A DNA stretch of 64,000 bases from Ruminococcus sp. (GCF_016287535.1 NZ_JAEFAJ010000002.1:1-64000), one strand, 5' to 3'. Counted from the first letter of the stretch, positions 32,207 through 41,434 are shown. Made by a program: numbers and translations. Notes: generated by a model not told the origin, from the letters alone.

Positions 32207-33436
32207 ATGCCCGAATATGCAAAGTTTACCGAGGATATGATAAGGACCCATACTATCCTCGTTCCCGATATGCTGCCCATACACTTCAAAATGCTCATAT
32301 CCATATTTGAAGCAAAGGGCTATAAGCTGGAGCTGCTGCGGAACGATTCACGAGCCGTAGTTGACGAAGGCCTGAAAAATGTACACAACGACGCCTGCTA
32401 TCCCGCACTGCTGGTAATAGGACAGTTCATGGACGCGCTGAAAAGCGGAAAGTACGACCCTGACAGGACTGCCCTGCTCATTACCCAGACGGGCGGCGGC
32501 TGCCGTGCCTCAAACTATATCCATCTGCTGAGAAAGGCTGTGGCGAAGAACTATCCCCAGATACCGGTGGTATCCCTCAATTTCAGCGGACTTGAAAAGG
32601 ACAGCGCCTTCAGGATAACAGCGCCCATGTTTCTGAAAATGCTGTACGCCGTGCTCTACGGCGACCTGCTCATGACCTGCTACAACAAGTGCAGAGCCTA
32701 TGAGATAAACAAGGGCGACGCAAAGAAAATGCTGGACAAATGGCACAGGAGACTGTGCAATATCTTCCGCAAGGGCAGTAAGATGTTCCTGAAAACCAAG
32801 AAGATATACAGGGATATACTTGACGACTTTGCTTCCATCCCCCTCAGCAGCGAGAAGAAGATAAGAGTAGGCATAGTGGGAGAGATATACGTGAAGTATT
32901 CTCCCCTTGCCAACAATCATCTTGAGGATTTCCTGATATCCGAGGGCTGCGAGCCTGTTGTGCCGTCGCTGCTGGAGTTCGTGATGTACTGCGCAGCGGC
33001 AAACTTCAACAACGCCAAGATATATGACCACCCCACAAAAAGCTCTGTGTTCAACAAGATAGGCTACGACCTTATCTACGCAAAGCAGAAGGAGCTGATA
33101 AAGGTGATGAAGGAGCAGGGCAGCTTCGAGCCCCTCCACGATTTCGAGCACCTGAGAAAGCTTGCTGACAAGTACATCAATCAGGGCGTTGTAATGGGCG
33201 AGGGCTGGCTGATACCTGCGGAAATGGCTGCGCTTGCGAAGTCGGGCGTTGAGAATATAATCTGCACTCAGCCCTTTGGCTGCCTGCCGAACCATATAGT
33301 CGCGAAGGGTATGTCAAGAGCAATAAAGCAGGACAATCCCAACGCGAATATAGTTGCTATAGACTATGACCCCGGTGCCACACGGGTAAATCAGGAAAAC
33401 CGCATAAAGCTCATGCTTGCAAACGCGCGTCTTTGA
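32207..33436 (+). CDS. HgdB-like (2-hydroxyacyl-CoA dehydratase D-component) partner protein
   Basis: 409 residues, GGAGG before ATG 32207. Conserved Cys-containing segments of the family: NVHNDACYPALLVIGQFMDA, LITQTGGGCRASNYIHLLRK and ICTQPFGCLPNHIVAKG; also VGIVGEIYVKYSPLANN. It corresponds to the C-terminal third of the long activase fusions and probably holds an iron-sulfur cluster reduced by the ATPase encoded upstream. Separated from it by 159 bases with their own promoter module, so the two subunits can be expressed unequally. No HgdA-like or CoA-transferase gene is near, so a standard dehydratase pathway is not shown. Confidence 0.82.
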   Translation: MPEYAKFTEDMIRTHTILVPDMLPIHFKMLISIFEAKGYKLELLRNDSRAVVDEGLKNVHNDACYPALLVIGQFMDALKSGKYDPDRTALLITQTGGGCRASNYIHLLRKAVAKNYPQIPVVSLNFSGLEKDSAFRITAPMFLKMLYAVLYGDLLMTCYNKCRAYEINKGDAKKMLDKWHRRLCNIFRKGSKMFLKTKKIYRDILDDFASIPLSSEKKIRVGIVGEIYVKYSPLANNHLEDFLISEGCEPVVPSLLEFVMYCAAANFNNAKIYDHPTKSSVFNKIGYDLIYAKQKELIKVMKEQGSFEPLHDFEHLRKLADKYINQGVVMGEGWLIPAEMAALAKSGVENIICTQPFGCLPNHIVAKGMSRAIKQDNPNANIVAIDYDPGATRVNQENRIKLMLANARL

Positions 33437-33469
33437 TTTTACGCTCACACATGATATAAGGAGCTCGAT

Positions 33470-34345
33470 ATGATAAAAACAAGAACAGGTCAGGTCGTGG
33501 TATCAAACGAAAAACAGAACAGACTGCTGAAAAAGCTTTACGGCAGCACTGCGGGAAGAGTCATGCTTAAAGCGCTGACAGCTCCCGCGCTGTCATATAT
33601 AGCAGGCTGCTTCATGGATTCGCCCCTGTCAAAGCCGCTGATAAAGCCCTTCATCAGACGCTGCGGTATAGATACGTCGGAGTACATTATGAAGGGCATA
33701 AATTCCTATAATGACTTTTTTACCCGCAGGATAAAGCCGGGCAGACGACCTGTGGACACTGATCCTGATCACCTTATAAGCCCCTGCGACTCAAAACTGA
33801 CCGTTCACAAGATAAACAGCAGGAGCTTTTTCTGCATAAAGGGCTCACGTTACAGGGTATCCGACCTGGTCAGCAACGAGTTCCTCGCAAAGCGCTACTG
33901 CGGCGGATACTGCTGTATATTCCGGCTTGAGGTGAACGACTATCACCGCTACTGCTATATAGACGACGGAGTGAAAAGCGAAAATACCTATATACGCGGA
34001 GAGCTCCACACCGTAAATCCCATAGCCCTTGAAAGATACAATATCTACAAGCGCAACAGCCGTGAGTATACTGTCCTGCATACCGAGAATTTCGGCGATG
34101 TGGTGCAGATAGAAGTTGGAGCAATGCTGGTGGGAAGGATAGTCAACCTTCATGAAGAGAGCTCTTTCATGCGGGGCGATGAAAAGGGAAGATTCGAGTT
34201 CGGCGGCTCTACGATAGTCCTGCTCTTTGAAAAGGACAGTATCGTTCCGGATATGGATATACTGAGAAATTCCGCCGATGGTACCGAAACTGTCGTGAAG
34301 TACGGAGAAAAGATAGGAACAAAGGCTCCTGAGGAGCAGACATGA
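33470..34345 (+). CDS. psd: phosphatidylserine decarboxylase
   Basis: 291 residues, GGAG 7 bases before ATG 33470. Makes phosphatidylethanolamine from phosphatidylserine at the membrane, via a pyruvoyl group formed by self-cleavage at the G-S bond. Landmarks: INSYNDFFTRRIKPGRRPVD; SPCDSKLTVH (Asp of the processing triad); NDYHRYCYIDDG (His); VGAMLVGRIVNL; and FEFGGSTIVLLF, where GGST replaces the LGST site as in many bacteria. The cut should fall within GGS near residue 251. Same direction as the HgdB-like gene, 34 bases on. No pssA is seen in the window. Confidence 0.93.
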   Translation: MIKTRTGQVVVSNEKQNRLLKKLYGSTAGRVMLKALTAPALSYIAGCFMDSPLSKPLIKPFIRRCGIDTSEYIMKGINSYNDFFTRRIKPGRRPVDTDPDHLISPCDSKLTVHKINSRSFFCIKGSRYRVSDLVSNEFLAKRYCGGYCCIFRLEVNDYHRYCYIDDGVKSENTYIRGELHTVNPIALERYNIYKRNSREYTVLHTENFGDVVQIEVGAMLVGRIVNLHEESSFMRGDEKGRFEFGGSTIVLLFEKDSIVPDMDILRNSADGTETVVKYGEKIGTKAPEEQT

Positions 34346-34361
34346 ATACCCGGAGAATGAT

Positions 34362-35006
34362 ATGAAAAAAATATATTTGCTGCTGCTTTGCGGCGTTATG
34401 TTTACAGCCGCAGGCTGCCTTGAAAAAAAAGAAGTATCCGTCGAGGTGCCTCAGATAGATGTCGCTCCTACGCTGGAACCTTATACCGTCGCGGACGGCG
34501 TTTTCGACGTTGACGCGGTAAGGAGCAATATCACCATAAAGGGACAGCACTTTGACCTGCCGGTAAAGCTTTCATCACTTGGCAGTGAATGGGAGTACCG
34601 CTTTTACAGCAGGTCGGAGTATGGCCTGAAAAACGGCAGCGGATTGGCGACACTCTACTTCAGGGGTGTTGAGATGTGTACCGCTTCACTGGAAAACTGC
34701 TACAAGGGCGCGGAAAAAGAAAGCGTTGTATACAGCATCTCAATAAAGACCAGCGAAAGCGATATCTACGGGATAGTTCCGCTGGTCTCCACCGTGAGCG
34801 ACGTGGAAAAGCTCCTTGGCAAGCCGGATGACGAGCAGACAATGGAGATACCCTTTATGCACAGCTATACCTACGGTGTTCTCAGCGGGACTGACGATAA
34901 GGGCGTCGTGAGAGGCCATTCGGTCACTGTGGATTTTGACCAGAACGGAGTCGTGGACTTCGTGAGCGTTACCTATTCCGATATGAGCGGAACGGAAGAA
35001 AAATAA
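34362..35006 (+). CDS. hypothetical lipoprotein
   Basis: 214 residues, GGAG 6 bases before the ATG. Signal MKKIYLLLLCGVMFTAAGC with lipobox TAAGC at residue 19, so it is lipidated on the outer face. The mature domain is about 190 residues of mixed strands (VRSNITIKGQHFDLPVKLSS; TATLYFRGVEM-like strand; KTSESDIYGIVPLVSTVSDVE) with no cysteines of note. It follows psd by 16 bases and may share its message. Function not recognised. Confidence 0.7.
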   Translation: MKKIYLLLLCGVMFTAAGCLEKKEVSVEVPQIDVAPTLEPYTVADGVFDVDAVRSNITIKGQHFDLPVKLSSLGSEWEYRFYSRSEYGLKNGSGLATLYFRGVEMCTASLENCYKGAEKESVVYSISIKTSESDIYGIVPLVSTVSDVEKLLGKPDDEQTMEIPFMHSYTYGVLSGTDDKGVVRGHSVTVDFDQNGVVDFVSVTYSDMSGTEEK

Positions 35007-35021
35007 TTTTTATTTACCCCC

Positions 35022-35050
35022 TTGACAAATGGCGGCAAGTGTAGTATAAT
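35022..35050 (+). promoter_or_regulatory. consensus promoter of ylxM-ffh-rpsP-khpA
   Basis: TTGACA (35022-35027), 17 bases, TATAAT (35045-35050), 44 bases before ATG 35095: a full consensus sigma-A promoter, as expected for a highly expressed translation and secretion operon. Confidence 0.9.
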
Positions 35051-35094
35051 GTGTAAAGTGATTTTGCATTACAGCATGAAGAGGTACGCTGAAT

Positions 35095-35430
35095 ATGGCT
35101 AAGGAACTGAAATTCGTAATGCTCCTTGACTGCTACGGAGACCTGCTCACAGAACACCAGCGCAGTATCATGGAGATGTATTACTGCGAGGATCTCTCCC
35201 TTGCGGAGATAGGTCAGCCGCTGGATATAACAAGACAGGCAGTGCGCAGTATAATAAAGCGTACAGAGGATATCCTCATGAACTATGAGGAGAAGCTCGG
35301 CTTCGCCGAAAGGCTCGGAAAAATGCGTGAATACTTCGGACGTATCGAGTCCGCGGCAGAACGCATCGCCGACGGGGATATCAAAAATGAAATAACAAGT
35401 GATATAAAAAAGGTGAGGGAGCTCCTCTGA
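35095..35430 (+). CDS. ylxM: YlxM/UPF0122 helix-turn-helix protein, SRP-associated
   Basis: 111 residues, usual length. Sigma-region-4-like helix-turn-helix: LLDCYGDLLTEHQRSIMEMY, YCEDLSLAEIGQPLDITRQA, VRSIIKRTEDILMNYEEKL. Known as a partner of ffh in Firmicutes and reported to act on the signal recognition particle. Located directly before ffh (35-base gap). Confidence 0.93.
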   Translation: MAKELKFVMLLDCYGDLLTEHQRSIMEMYYCEDLSLAEIGQPLDITRQAVRSIIKRTEDILMNYEEKLGFAERLGKMREYFGRIESAAERIADGDIKNEITSDIKKVRELL

Positions 35431-35465
35431 GCGACCTGACTATTTCATAAACAGGAGGCTTCATA

Positions 35466-36848
35466 ATGGCATTCGAGGGACTTTCCGAAAAACTTAATAA
35501 CGTCTTCAAAAAGCTCAAATCAAGAGGAAAGCTCACAGAGTCCGACGTAAAAGAAGCAATGCGCGAGGTTCGTCTTGCTCTTCTTGAAGCTGATGTAAGC
35601 TACAAGGTAGTAAAGGACTTCGTAAAGAATGTCACCGAACGCGCTGTTGGCGAGGAAGTGCTCGCAAGCCTTACCCCCGCACAGCAGGTAATAAAGATAG
35701 TTAACGACGAGCTCGTTTCACTCATGGGCAACAGCAATGCCCGTATAAATATGGCTTCAAAGCCGCCTACGGTAATAATGATGTGCGGTCTTCAGGGTTC
35801 AGGTAAGACCACCCACGCCGCAAAGCTTGCAAAGCTGCTCAAGAAAGAGGGACACCGTCCACTTCTTGCAGCCTGCGATATTTACCGTCCTGCCGCTATC
35901 AACCAGTTGCAGGTGGTAGGCGCGAAGGCTGACGTAAAGGTATTTGAGATGGGTCAGACAGACCCGGTAGTAATCGCTAAGAAAGCTCTTGCCTACGCTA
36001 AGGACTACGGTCACGATATCCTTATCATAGATACCGCAGGCCGTCTTCACATAGACGAGACCCTCATGGACGAGCTGGTAAACATCAAGAATGAGACCCA
36101 GCCCGATGAGATAATGCTGGTAGTTGACGCTATGACAGGTCAGGACGCAGTAAACGTCGCAAAGGCGTTTGACGACGCCGTAGGCATCACAGGCGTTCTT
36201 ATGTCAAAGCTCGATTCAGATACAAGAGGCGGTGCGGCACTGTCCGTACTTTCCGTAACAGGCAAGCCTATCAAGTTCGTGGGTATGGGCGAAAAGCTTG
36301 ACGATTTCGAGCAGTTCCACCCTGAGAGAATGGCTTCAAGAATACTTGGCATGGGCGATGTTCTTACCCTTATCGAAAAGGCTGAGAACGTAATGTCCCA
36401 GAAGGACGCTGAAAAGCTGACAAAGAAGTTCAAGGAGAACAAGTTCGATATGGACGACCTCCTCGACCAGATGAAGCAGATAAAGCGTATGGGCTCCATG
36501 AAGTCAATACTTGGTATGCTCCCCGGCGTCGGCGACAAGCTCAAGGACGCTGATATCGACGAGGGCCAGCTCGGCAGGGTAGAGGCTATGATAACCTCTA
36601 TGACACGTGCTGAAAGAGCAAAGCCCTCTATCATAAATCCCTCCCGTAAAAAGCGTATCGCAAAGGGTTCGGGAACAAAGGTAGAGGACGTAAACAGACT
36701 GCTGAAGCAGTTTGAGCAGATGCAGTCGGTAATGAAGCAGTTTACAGGCAAAAGCGGAAAGATGTCTCTCCGCAAGGCAAGAAAGAACCTTGCAGGTATG
36801 AACTTTGACAAGTTCACAGGCAAGGGCGGCGGCAATCTGCCGTTCTGA
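35466..36848 (+). CDS. ffh: signal recognition particle protein Ffh
   Basis: 460 residues, GGAGG before ATG. SRP54 GTPase that binds signal peptides and 4.5S RNA and delivers ribosomes to FtsY and Sec. N domain 1-85; G1 MCGLQGSGKTTHAAKLAK; ACDIYRPAAINQL; G3 DTAGRLHIDE; G4 SKLD; GMGEKLDDFEQFHPERMASRILGMGD ends the G domain; then the Met-rich M domain with SMKSILGMLPG and RKKRIAKGSGTKVEDVN. All GTPase motifs intact. Confidence 0.98.
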   Translation: MAFEGLSEKLNNVFKKLKSRGKLTESDVKEAMREVRLALLEADVSYKVVKDFVKNVTERAVGEEVLASLTPAQQVIKIVNDELVSLMGNSNARINMASKPPTVIMMCGLQGSGKTTHAAKLAKLLKKEGHRPLLAACDIYRPAAINQLQVVGAKADVKVFEMGQTDPVVIAKKALAYAKDYGHDILIIDTAGRLHIDETLMDELVNIKNETQPDEIMLVVDAMTGQDAVNVAKAFDDAVGITGVLMSKLDSDTRGGAALSVLSVTGKPIKFVGMGEKLDDFEQFHPERMASRILGMGDVLTLIEKAENVMSQKDAEKLTKKFKENKFDMDDLLDQMKQIKRMGSMKSILGMLPGVGDKLKDADIDEGQLGRVEAMITSMTRAERAKPSIINPSRKKRIAKGSGTKVEDVNRLLKQFEQMQSVMKQFTGKSGKMSLRKARKNLAGMNFDKFTGKGGGNLPF

Positions 36849-36909
36849 CAGGTTTTCAATGCGGTCTCCCGCCGCTTGAATATATATTATGTTTCCGGAG
36901 GTGAATACA

Positions 36910-37152
36910 ATGGCAGTAAAGATCAGACTCAGAAGAATGGGTGCTAAGAAGGCTCCTTTCTATCGTGTAGTAGTTGCTGATTCCAGATATCCGAGAGATG
37001 GTCGTTTCATCGAGGAGATCGGATACTTTGATCCTACAAAGGAGCCCTCTGTAGTTAAAATAGACGCAGATAAGGCTAAGGACTGGATCGCAAAGGGCGC
37101 TCAGCCTACAGACACAGTAAAGGCTATCCTCAAGAAAGAGGGAGTTCTTTGA
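36910..37152 (+). CDS. rpsP: 30S ribosomal protein S16
   Basis: 80 residues from ATG 36910, with GGAGG 9 bases before; an upstream in-frame ATG at 36889 is not used. [40 protein letters not shown]: the standard S16 start. Third gene of the operon. Confidence 0.98.
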   Translation: MAVKIRLRRMGAKKAPFYRVVVADSRYPRDGRFIEEIGYFDPTKEPSVVKIDADKAKDWIAKGAQPTDTVKAILKKEGVL

Positions 37153-37225
37153 TCATAAGCTAAATGGAAGAGGAGAGGCTTGAGCGTCTCTGCCTCTGTC
37201 CGGCAGCTTTACGGAGGTTTTTACA

Positions 37226-37459
37226 ATGAAAGATTTACTTTATGCCATCGCAGCAGGTCTTGTAGAAGATAAAACTGCCATAAATATTACCGAAGACGCA
37301 CCGGATGAAGAGGGCGTTATAGTTTTTCACCTTAACGTAGCTCCAGACGATATGGGAAGAGTTATCGGCAAGCAGGGCAGGATAGCAAAGGCTCTCCGTA
37401 CGATCATGCGTGCAGGTGCAGCTAAGAAGGACCAGAAGGTCTCTGTTACGATCGAATAA
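37226..37459 (+). CDS. khpA: KH-domain RNA-binding protein KhpA
   Basis: 77 residues, GGAGG 9 bases before ATG. Single KH domain with GRVIGKQGRIAKALRTIM (GxxG loop GKQG). KhpA pairs with KhpB/Jag and binds many RNAs, affecting cell elongation. Its place after rpsP is the normal one, but the usual next genes rimM and trmD are not here: two terminators end the operon. Confidence 0.95.
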   Translation: MKDLLYAIAAGLVEDKTAINITEDAPDEEGVIVFHLNVAPDDMGRVIGKQGRIAKALRTIMRAGAAKKDQKVSVTIE

Positions 37460-37462
37460 AAA

Positions 37463-37519
37463 GTGAGCTCCCTATAAAGGGAGCTTTTTGTTGGCTTACG
37501 TTTAACGTAAGCCTTTTTT
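37463..37519. terminator. two terminators between converging units
   Basis: GAGCTCCC-TATAA-AGGGAGCTTTTTG at about 37464-37489 ends khpA. GGCTTACG-TTTAA-CGTAAGCCTTTTTTA at 37493-37519 is almost a palindrome and can serve both sides. Confidence 0.9.
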
Positions 37520-37901
37520 ATTTTTCGTCGCCGCCGAAATAGAGGTCTGTCATCTGATTTAAGCCGAACTTTTCCGCAAAGTGCTCAAAGTCCTTTTTAG
37601 CCGTTACAAGGCTGTAACCATTTTCATCAAAGAAATCATCGTCCATATCGCTGAGCTGGGCATAGAATTCAAGACCTATCATCAGGTTTTCCTTGGTGTT
37701 GTTATCAGAGAGCCTGTCAAGCTGCTCAACAGCTTCTTTCGGCTCGCCGTTCCTCATTTGTTCTATGAGTGCGAATGCCTTCTGCCTTTCGACCTCCTGC
37801 AGCATTTCAAAGGATCTCTCCACCTTTGTGCCAAAGACCACCTTGGCGATAACAGCGGTCATTTCTTTTATCTGCCGCATGATGTAATCCTGTTCAAACA
37901 T
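37518..37901 (-). CDS. DUF6483-type hypothetical protein
   Basis: 127 residues. Start MFEQDYIMRQIKEMTAVIAKVVFG is characteristic of a family (I believe DUF6483) of small helical proteins in Ruminococcus and relatives. The rest is helical with acidic stretches (DMDDDFFDENG). No signal or membrane segment. Function unknown; not clearly linked to dnaJ, which is on the same strand 65 bases upstream. Confidence 0.65.
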   Translation of the reverse strand: MFEQDYIMRQIKEMTAVIAKVVFGTKVERSFEMLQEVERQKAFALIEQMRNGEPKEAVEQLDRLSDNNTKENLMIGLEFYAQLSDMDDDFFDENGYSLVTAKKDFEHFAEKFGLNQMTDLYFGGDEK

Positions 37902-37966
37902 AAACAGCCTCCTTTCGTTATAAAAACAGACCTGCCGTTTATGGCACGACAGGTCTGTATCGTTTG

Positions 37967-39115
37967 TCAGAAATCAAGCTTTGAGCGGAGCTTCTCGAAG
38001 AAGCTCTGACGCTTTGCGTAGTTCTTTTCGTTGAGTGAAGCCTCGAACTCTTTCAGGAGGTCCTTCTGCTTCTTTGTGAGGTTCTTGGGTACTTCAACAT
38101 ATATCTTTACGTACTGGTTTCCGCGGTCTGTGCGGTGGAGGCGTGTAACGCCCTTGCCCTTGAGGCGGAATATAGTGCCTGTCTGAGTGCCCTCGCCGAT
38201 AGTATATTTTACGTCTCCGTCGATAGTGGGGACTGTTATCTCGGCGCCGAGAACGGCTTCCATGTAAGTAACAGGGATATCGCAGTGTATGTCGTAGCCC
38301 TCACGTCTGAATATGGGGTGGGACTTTACATTGATGCCAACGAGAAGATCGCCGCTGGGACCGCCGTTTACGCCGCAGTCTCCCTGACCGCCGATACGGA
38401 GTGTCTGTCCGTCGTCAATACCTGCCGGGATATCCACGGATACGGTCTTCTGTACTCTTATACGTCCTACGCCGCGGCACTTGCTGCACGGGTTCTTGAT
38501 TATCTTGCCCTTGCCTCCGCAGTGAGGACATGGCTTTGTTGAGGAAATAGCGCCGAAGGGAGTACGCTGAGTAGCCTTGATAGTACCTCTGCCCTGACAG
38601 TCCGGACAGATATCCGGAGTTGAGCCTGCCTCTGCGCCTGAGCCCTTACAGGATTCACAGACGCACATACGGTTTATCTTGATATCCTGCTTTTTACCGT
38701 TGCAGGCGTCCATAAAGCTGATGGAGATAGTTTCCTGTATATCCGCGCCTCTTCTCGGAGCGTTTGCGTTTGAGCGCTTTGAGCCGCCGCCGAAGCCGAA
38801 TCCGCCGAAGATACTGCCGAGGATATCGTCCATATCGGCAAATCCGCCGAAGCCGCCCATACCGTCAGAGCCGCCGCCGTAGCTGGGGTCGACACCTGCA
38901 TGGCCGAACTGGTCATAACGGGCACGTTTTTCGGGGTCGGAAAGCACCTCGTTAGCCTCGTTTATCTCCTGAAACTTCTCAACGTATGAAGGATCATCGG
39001 GGTGAAGGTCGGGGTGATTTTCTCTTGCCTTTTTTCGGAAGGCTTTTTTTATCTCGTCCTCAGAAGCACCCTTCTGTAATCCGAGGACTTCATAATAATC
39101 TCTTTTTTCAGCCAT
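37967..39115 (-). CDS. dnaJ: chaperone DnaJ
   Basis: 382 residues from ATG 39115 (GGAG 6 bases before; ATG 39127 is an unlikely extra start). J domain with HPD in ENHPDLHPDD (about residue 34-42); Gly/Phe-rich linker (GGGSDGMGGFGGF); zinc-binding repeats CESCKGSG, CPDCQGRG, CPHCGGKG, CSKCRGVG; C-terminal substrate domains. It is the last gene of the heat-shock operon and stimulates DnaK ATPase. Between dnaK and dnaJ are a small gene and two intergenic hairpin elements. Confidence 0.98.
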   Translation of the reverse strand: MAEKRDYYEVLGLQKGASEDEIKKAFRKKARENHPDLHPDDPSYVEKFQEINEANEVLSDPEKRARYDQFGHAGVDPSYGGGSDGMGGFGGFADMDDILGSIFGGFGFGGGSKRSNANAPRRGADIQETISISFMDACNGKKQDIKINRMCVCESCKGSGAEAGSTPDICPDCQGRGTIKATQRTPFGAISSTKPCPHCGGKGKIIKNPCSKCRGVGRIRVQKTVSVDIPAGIDDGQTLRIGGQGDCGVNGGPSGDLLVGINVKSHPIFRREGYDIHCDIPVTYMEAVLGAEITVPTIDGDVKYTIGEGTQTGTIFRLKGKGVTRLHRTDRGNQYVKIYVEVPKNLTKKQKDLLKEFEASLNEKNYAKRQSFFEKLRSKLDF

Positions 39116-39154
39116 AGATAACTCCATTCTGTCGCTGCCGGAGCAATGACAATG

Positions 39155-39228
39155 TTGTAGGGGCGGATATTATCCGCCCATGCCGTTTTAAGGGCAGGTT
39201 GCGGGCGGCTGATAACCGCCCCTACAAT
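39155..39228. mobile_element. MITE-like element with TTGTAGGGGCGG ends
   Basis: TTGTAGGGGCGG (39155-39166) and its exact reverse complement (39217-39228) bound 74 bases with inner hairpins GGGCGGATA/TATCCGCCC and GGGCGGCTGATAACCGCCC. Same family as 28248-28313. It lies in the dnaJ leader. A related 25-base palindrome TAGGGCGGAA-GTTCA-TTCCGCCCTA follows at 39250-39274. Confidence 0.75.
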
Positions 39229-39283
39229 AATTTACAGTAAATACACCTATAGGGCGGAAGTTCATTCCGCCCTAAAAGTCTTA

Positions 39284-39436
39284 TCAACTGTTCTCAATTG
39301 AATCCTCATATTTGCCTCTGCCGCCGTCGTAGCCGGAAAGCTCGTCGTTCGCAAGGTTGTAGAAGCCCTTGAAGCCAAGGTAGACCAATGCGATAAGAGC
39401 GGCAATTATCAAAATAGTCTTCAATTTTTTATTCAT
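39284..39436 (-). CDS. 50-residue single-pass membrane protein between dnaK and dnaJ
   Basis: ATG 39436 follows the dnaK stop by 3 bases, with AGAGG of the dnaK end as ribosome site. The product begins MNKKLKTILIIAALIALVYL (one membrane helix, about 6-24) and continues GFKGFYNLANDELSGYDGGR, then GKYEDSIENS: a basic inside end and an acidic outside tail. The start, coupling to dnaK and clear membrane helix support a real gene. No family recognised. It would be induced with the heat-shock operon. Confidence 0.65.
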   Translation of the reverse strand: MNKKLKTILIIAALIALVYLGFKGFYNLANDELSGYDGGRGKYEDSIENS

Positions 39437-39439
39437 AGA

Positions 39440-41299
39440 TCAGACCTCTGTGAAGTCAGCGTCAACTACTCCGTCGTCGTTTCCGCCCTGAGCGCCTGCG
39501 TCAGCCGCACCGCCCATATTAGCGAACTGTGACGGGTCTATGCCCTGAGCGCCGTTAGGAGCAGCCTGCTGGTAGATCTTAGCGGAGAGGTCGTAGAATG
39601 CCTTCTGGAGATCTTCCTTGAGGGACTTTATCTCGTCGTTGTTGTCAGCTGCGATAGCTGACTTGAGAGCTGTGCATTTAGCTTCTATATTGGATTTCTC
39701 GTCAGCGGATACCTTGTCGCCGAAGTCTGTGAGAGCCTTCTCGCACTGGAATACAAGGTTCTCAGCCTCGTTCTTGTTGTCAACGGCTTCACGGCGCTTC
39801 TTGTCCTCAGCAGCGTACTGCTCGGCTTCCTTTACAGCCTTGTCGATATCGTCCTTGGACATATTCGTGGAAGCTGTGATGGAGATGTTCTGCTCCTTGC
39901 CTGTGCCGAGGTCCTTAGCGGATACGTGAACGATACCGTTCTGGTCGATATCGAAGGTTACCTCGATCTGAGGGATTCCTCTCGGAGCGGGAGCGATACC
40001 GTCGAGACGGAAGGTACCCAGCTGCTTGTTGTCTCTTGCGAATTCACGCTCACCCTGAAGTACGTTGATATCAACGGCAGGCTGGTTGTCTGCGTATGTT
40101 GAGAATACCTGTGACTTCTTTGTAGGGATAGTTGTATTTCTTTCAATCATTCTTGTGCATACTCCGCCTGCTGTCTCGATACCGAGTGAGAGAGGAGTTA
40201 CATCGAGAAGAAGGAGACCGTTCTTAACGTCGCCGCCGAGAACGCCGCCCTGGTATGCAGCACCGAGAGCTACGCACTCATCAGGGTTGATACCCTTGAA
40301 AGGATCCTTGCCGATGAGCTTCTTTACAGCTTCCTGTACAGCGGGGATTCTTGAAGAACCGCCGACCATGAGCACCTTGTTGATCTCGGATATGCTCAGA
40401 CCGCTGTCGCTGAGAGCCTGTCTTACAGGTCCCATCGTGGACTCAACGAGGTCAGCTGTGAGCTCGTTGAACTTAGCCTGTGTAAGTGTGAGGTCGAGGT
40501 GCTTTGGAGTACCGCTGGCGTCAACAGTGATGAACGGGATATTGATATTTGAAGTAGTTGTGGATGAAAGCTCTATCTTTGACTTTTCAGCTGCGTCCTT
40601 GAGTCTCTGAGCAGCCATCTTGTCCTGTGAAAGATCGATGCCCTCAGTCTTCTTGAACTCCTCAACTATCCAGTTGATGATACGCTGGTCGAAGTCGTCG
40701 CCACCGAGACGGTTGTTACCTGCTGTAGCAAGTACCTGCTGAACGTCCTCGCCCATTTCGATGATAGATACATCGAAGGTACCGCCGCCGAGGTCGTAAA
40801 CCATTACGGTCTGCTCCTCTTCCTTGTCGATACCGTATGAGAGAGCAGCTGCTGTAGGCTCGTTGATGATACGCTTAACGGTAAGACCTGCGATCTGACC
40901 TGCGTCCTTTGTAGCCTGTCTCTGTGAGTCTGTGAAGTAAGCAGGAACTGTGATAACAGCTTCTGTTACAGGCTCGCCGAGGTAAGCTTCAGCGTCAGCC
41001 TTCAGCTTCTGGAGTATCATAGCGGAGATCTCCTGAGGAGTATAGTTCTTGCCGTCGATAGAAACTTTATAATCTGAACCCATGTGTCTCTTGATAGAAG
41101 AAACGGTCCTGTCGTGGTTTGTGATAGCCTGTCTCTTAGCCACCTGACCTACGAGACGCTCGCCGTTGTTTGTGAAAGCAACGACTGAAGGAGTTGTTCT
41201 TGCGCCCTCGCTGTTGGGGATAACTACAGCGTTACCGCCCTCCATAACAGCTACGCAAGAGTTAGTTGTACCAAGATCGATACCAATGATTTTTGCCAT
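39440..41299 (-). CDS. dnaK: chaperone DnaK (Hsp70)
   Basis: 619 residues, GGAGG before the ATG. ATPase domain: [88 protein letters not shown]. Substrate domain from about 385 with [18 protein letters not shown]-terminal lid and a Gly/Ala-rich tail ending [12 protein letters not shown]. Third gene of hrcA-grpE-dnaK-dnaJ. Confidence 0.99.
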   Translation of the reverse strand: MAKIIGIDLGTTNSCVAVMEGGNAVVIPNSEGARTTPSVVAFTNNGERLVGQVAKRQAITNHDRTVSSIKRHMGSDYKVSIDGKNYTPQEISAMILQKLKADAEAYLGEPVTEAVITVPAYFTDSQRQATKDAGQIAGLTVKRIINEPTAAALSYGIDKEEEQTVMVYDLGGGTFDVSIIEMGEDVQQVLATAGNNRLGGDDFDQRIINWIVEEFKKTEGIDLSQDKMAAQRLKDAAEKSKIELSSTTTSNINIPFITVDASGTPKHLDLTLTQAKFNELTADLVESTMGPVRQALSDSGLSISEINKVLMVGGSSRIPAVQEAVKKLIGKDPFKGINPDECVALGAAYQGGVLGGDVKNGLLLLDVTPLSLGIETAGGVCTRMIERNTTIPTKKSQVFSTYADNQPAVDINVLQGEREFARDNKQLGTFRLDGIAPAPRGIPQIEVTFDIDQNGIVHVSAKDLGTGKEQNISITASTNMSKDDIDKAVKEAEQYAAEDKKRREAVDNKNEAENLVFQCEKALTDFGDKVSADEKSNIEAKCTALKSAIAADNNDEIKSLKEDLQKAFYDLSAKIYQQAAPNGAQGIDPSQFANMGGAADAGAQGGNDDGVVDADFTEV

Positions 41300-41317
41300 A
41301 ATATATTCCTCCTGATC

Positions 41318-41434
41318 TATAAGCCATCAGCCATTAGCCATTAGCCTTTAGCTGGTGGTGTCCGCATTGCGGACGGATTTGATTGTTTTGATTGATTTTT
41401 TTCGGAACGCCGAGGGCGGCGTTCCCTACAGGCT
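41318..41434. repeat. palindromic repeat element, AGCCATTAGC class, overlapping the grpE stop
   Basis: Left end GCCATCAGCCATTAGCCATT then AGCCTTTAGCTGG; hairpin GTCCGCATTGCGGAC; AT-rich middle; hairpin GGAACGCCGAGGGCGGCGTTCC; right end CCTACAGGCTAA. The TAG stop of grpE (minus strand) is inside this right end, and the same TTAGCCTGTAGGG boundary gives the stop of the sigma factor at 28316. Confidence 0.75.

Noticed and set aside
32510..33295. Long open frame of 261 residues on the minus strand
   Set aside because: It is antisense to the HgdB-like gene, has no ribosome site, and its sequence is a typical shadow of strongly biased coding DNA.
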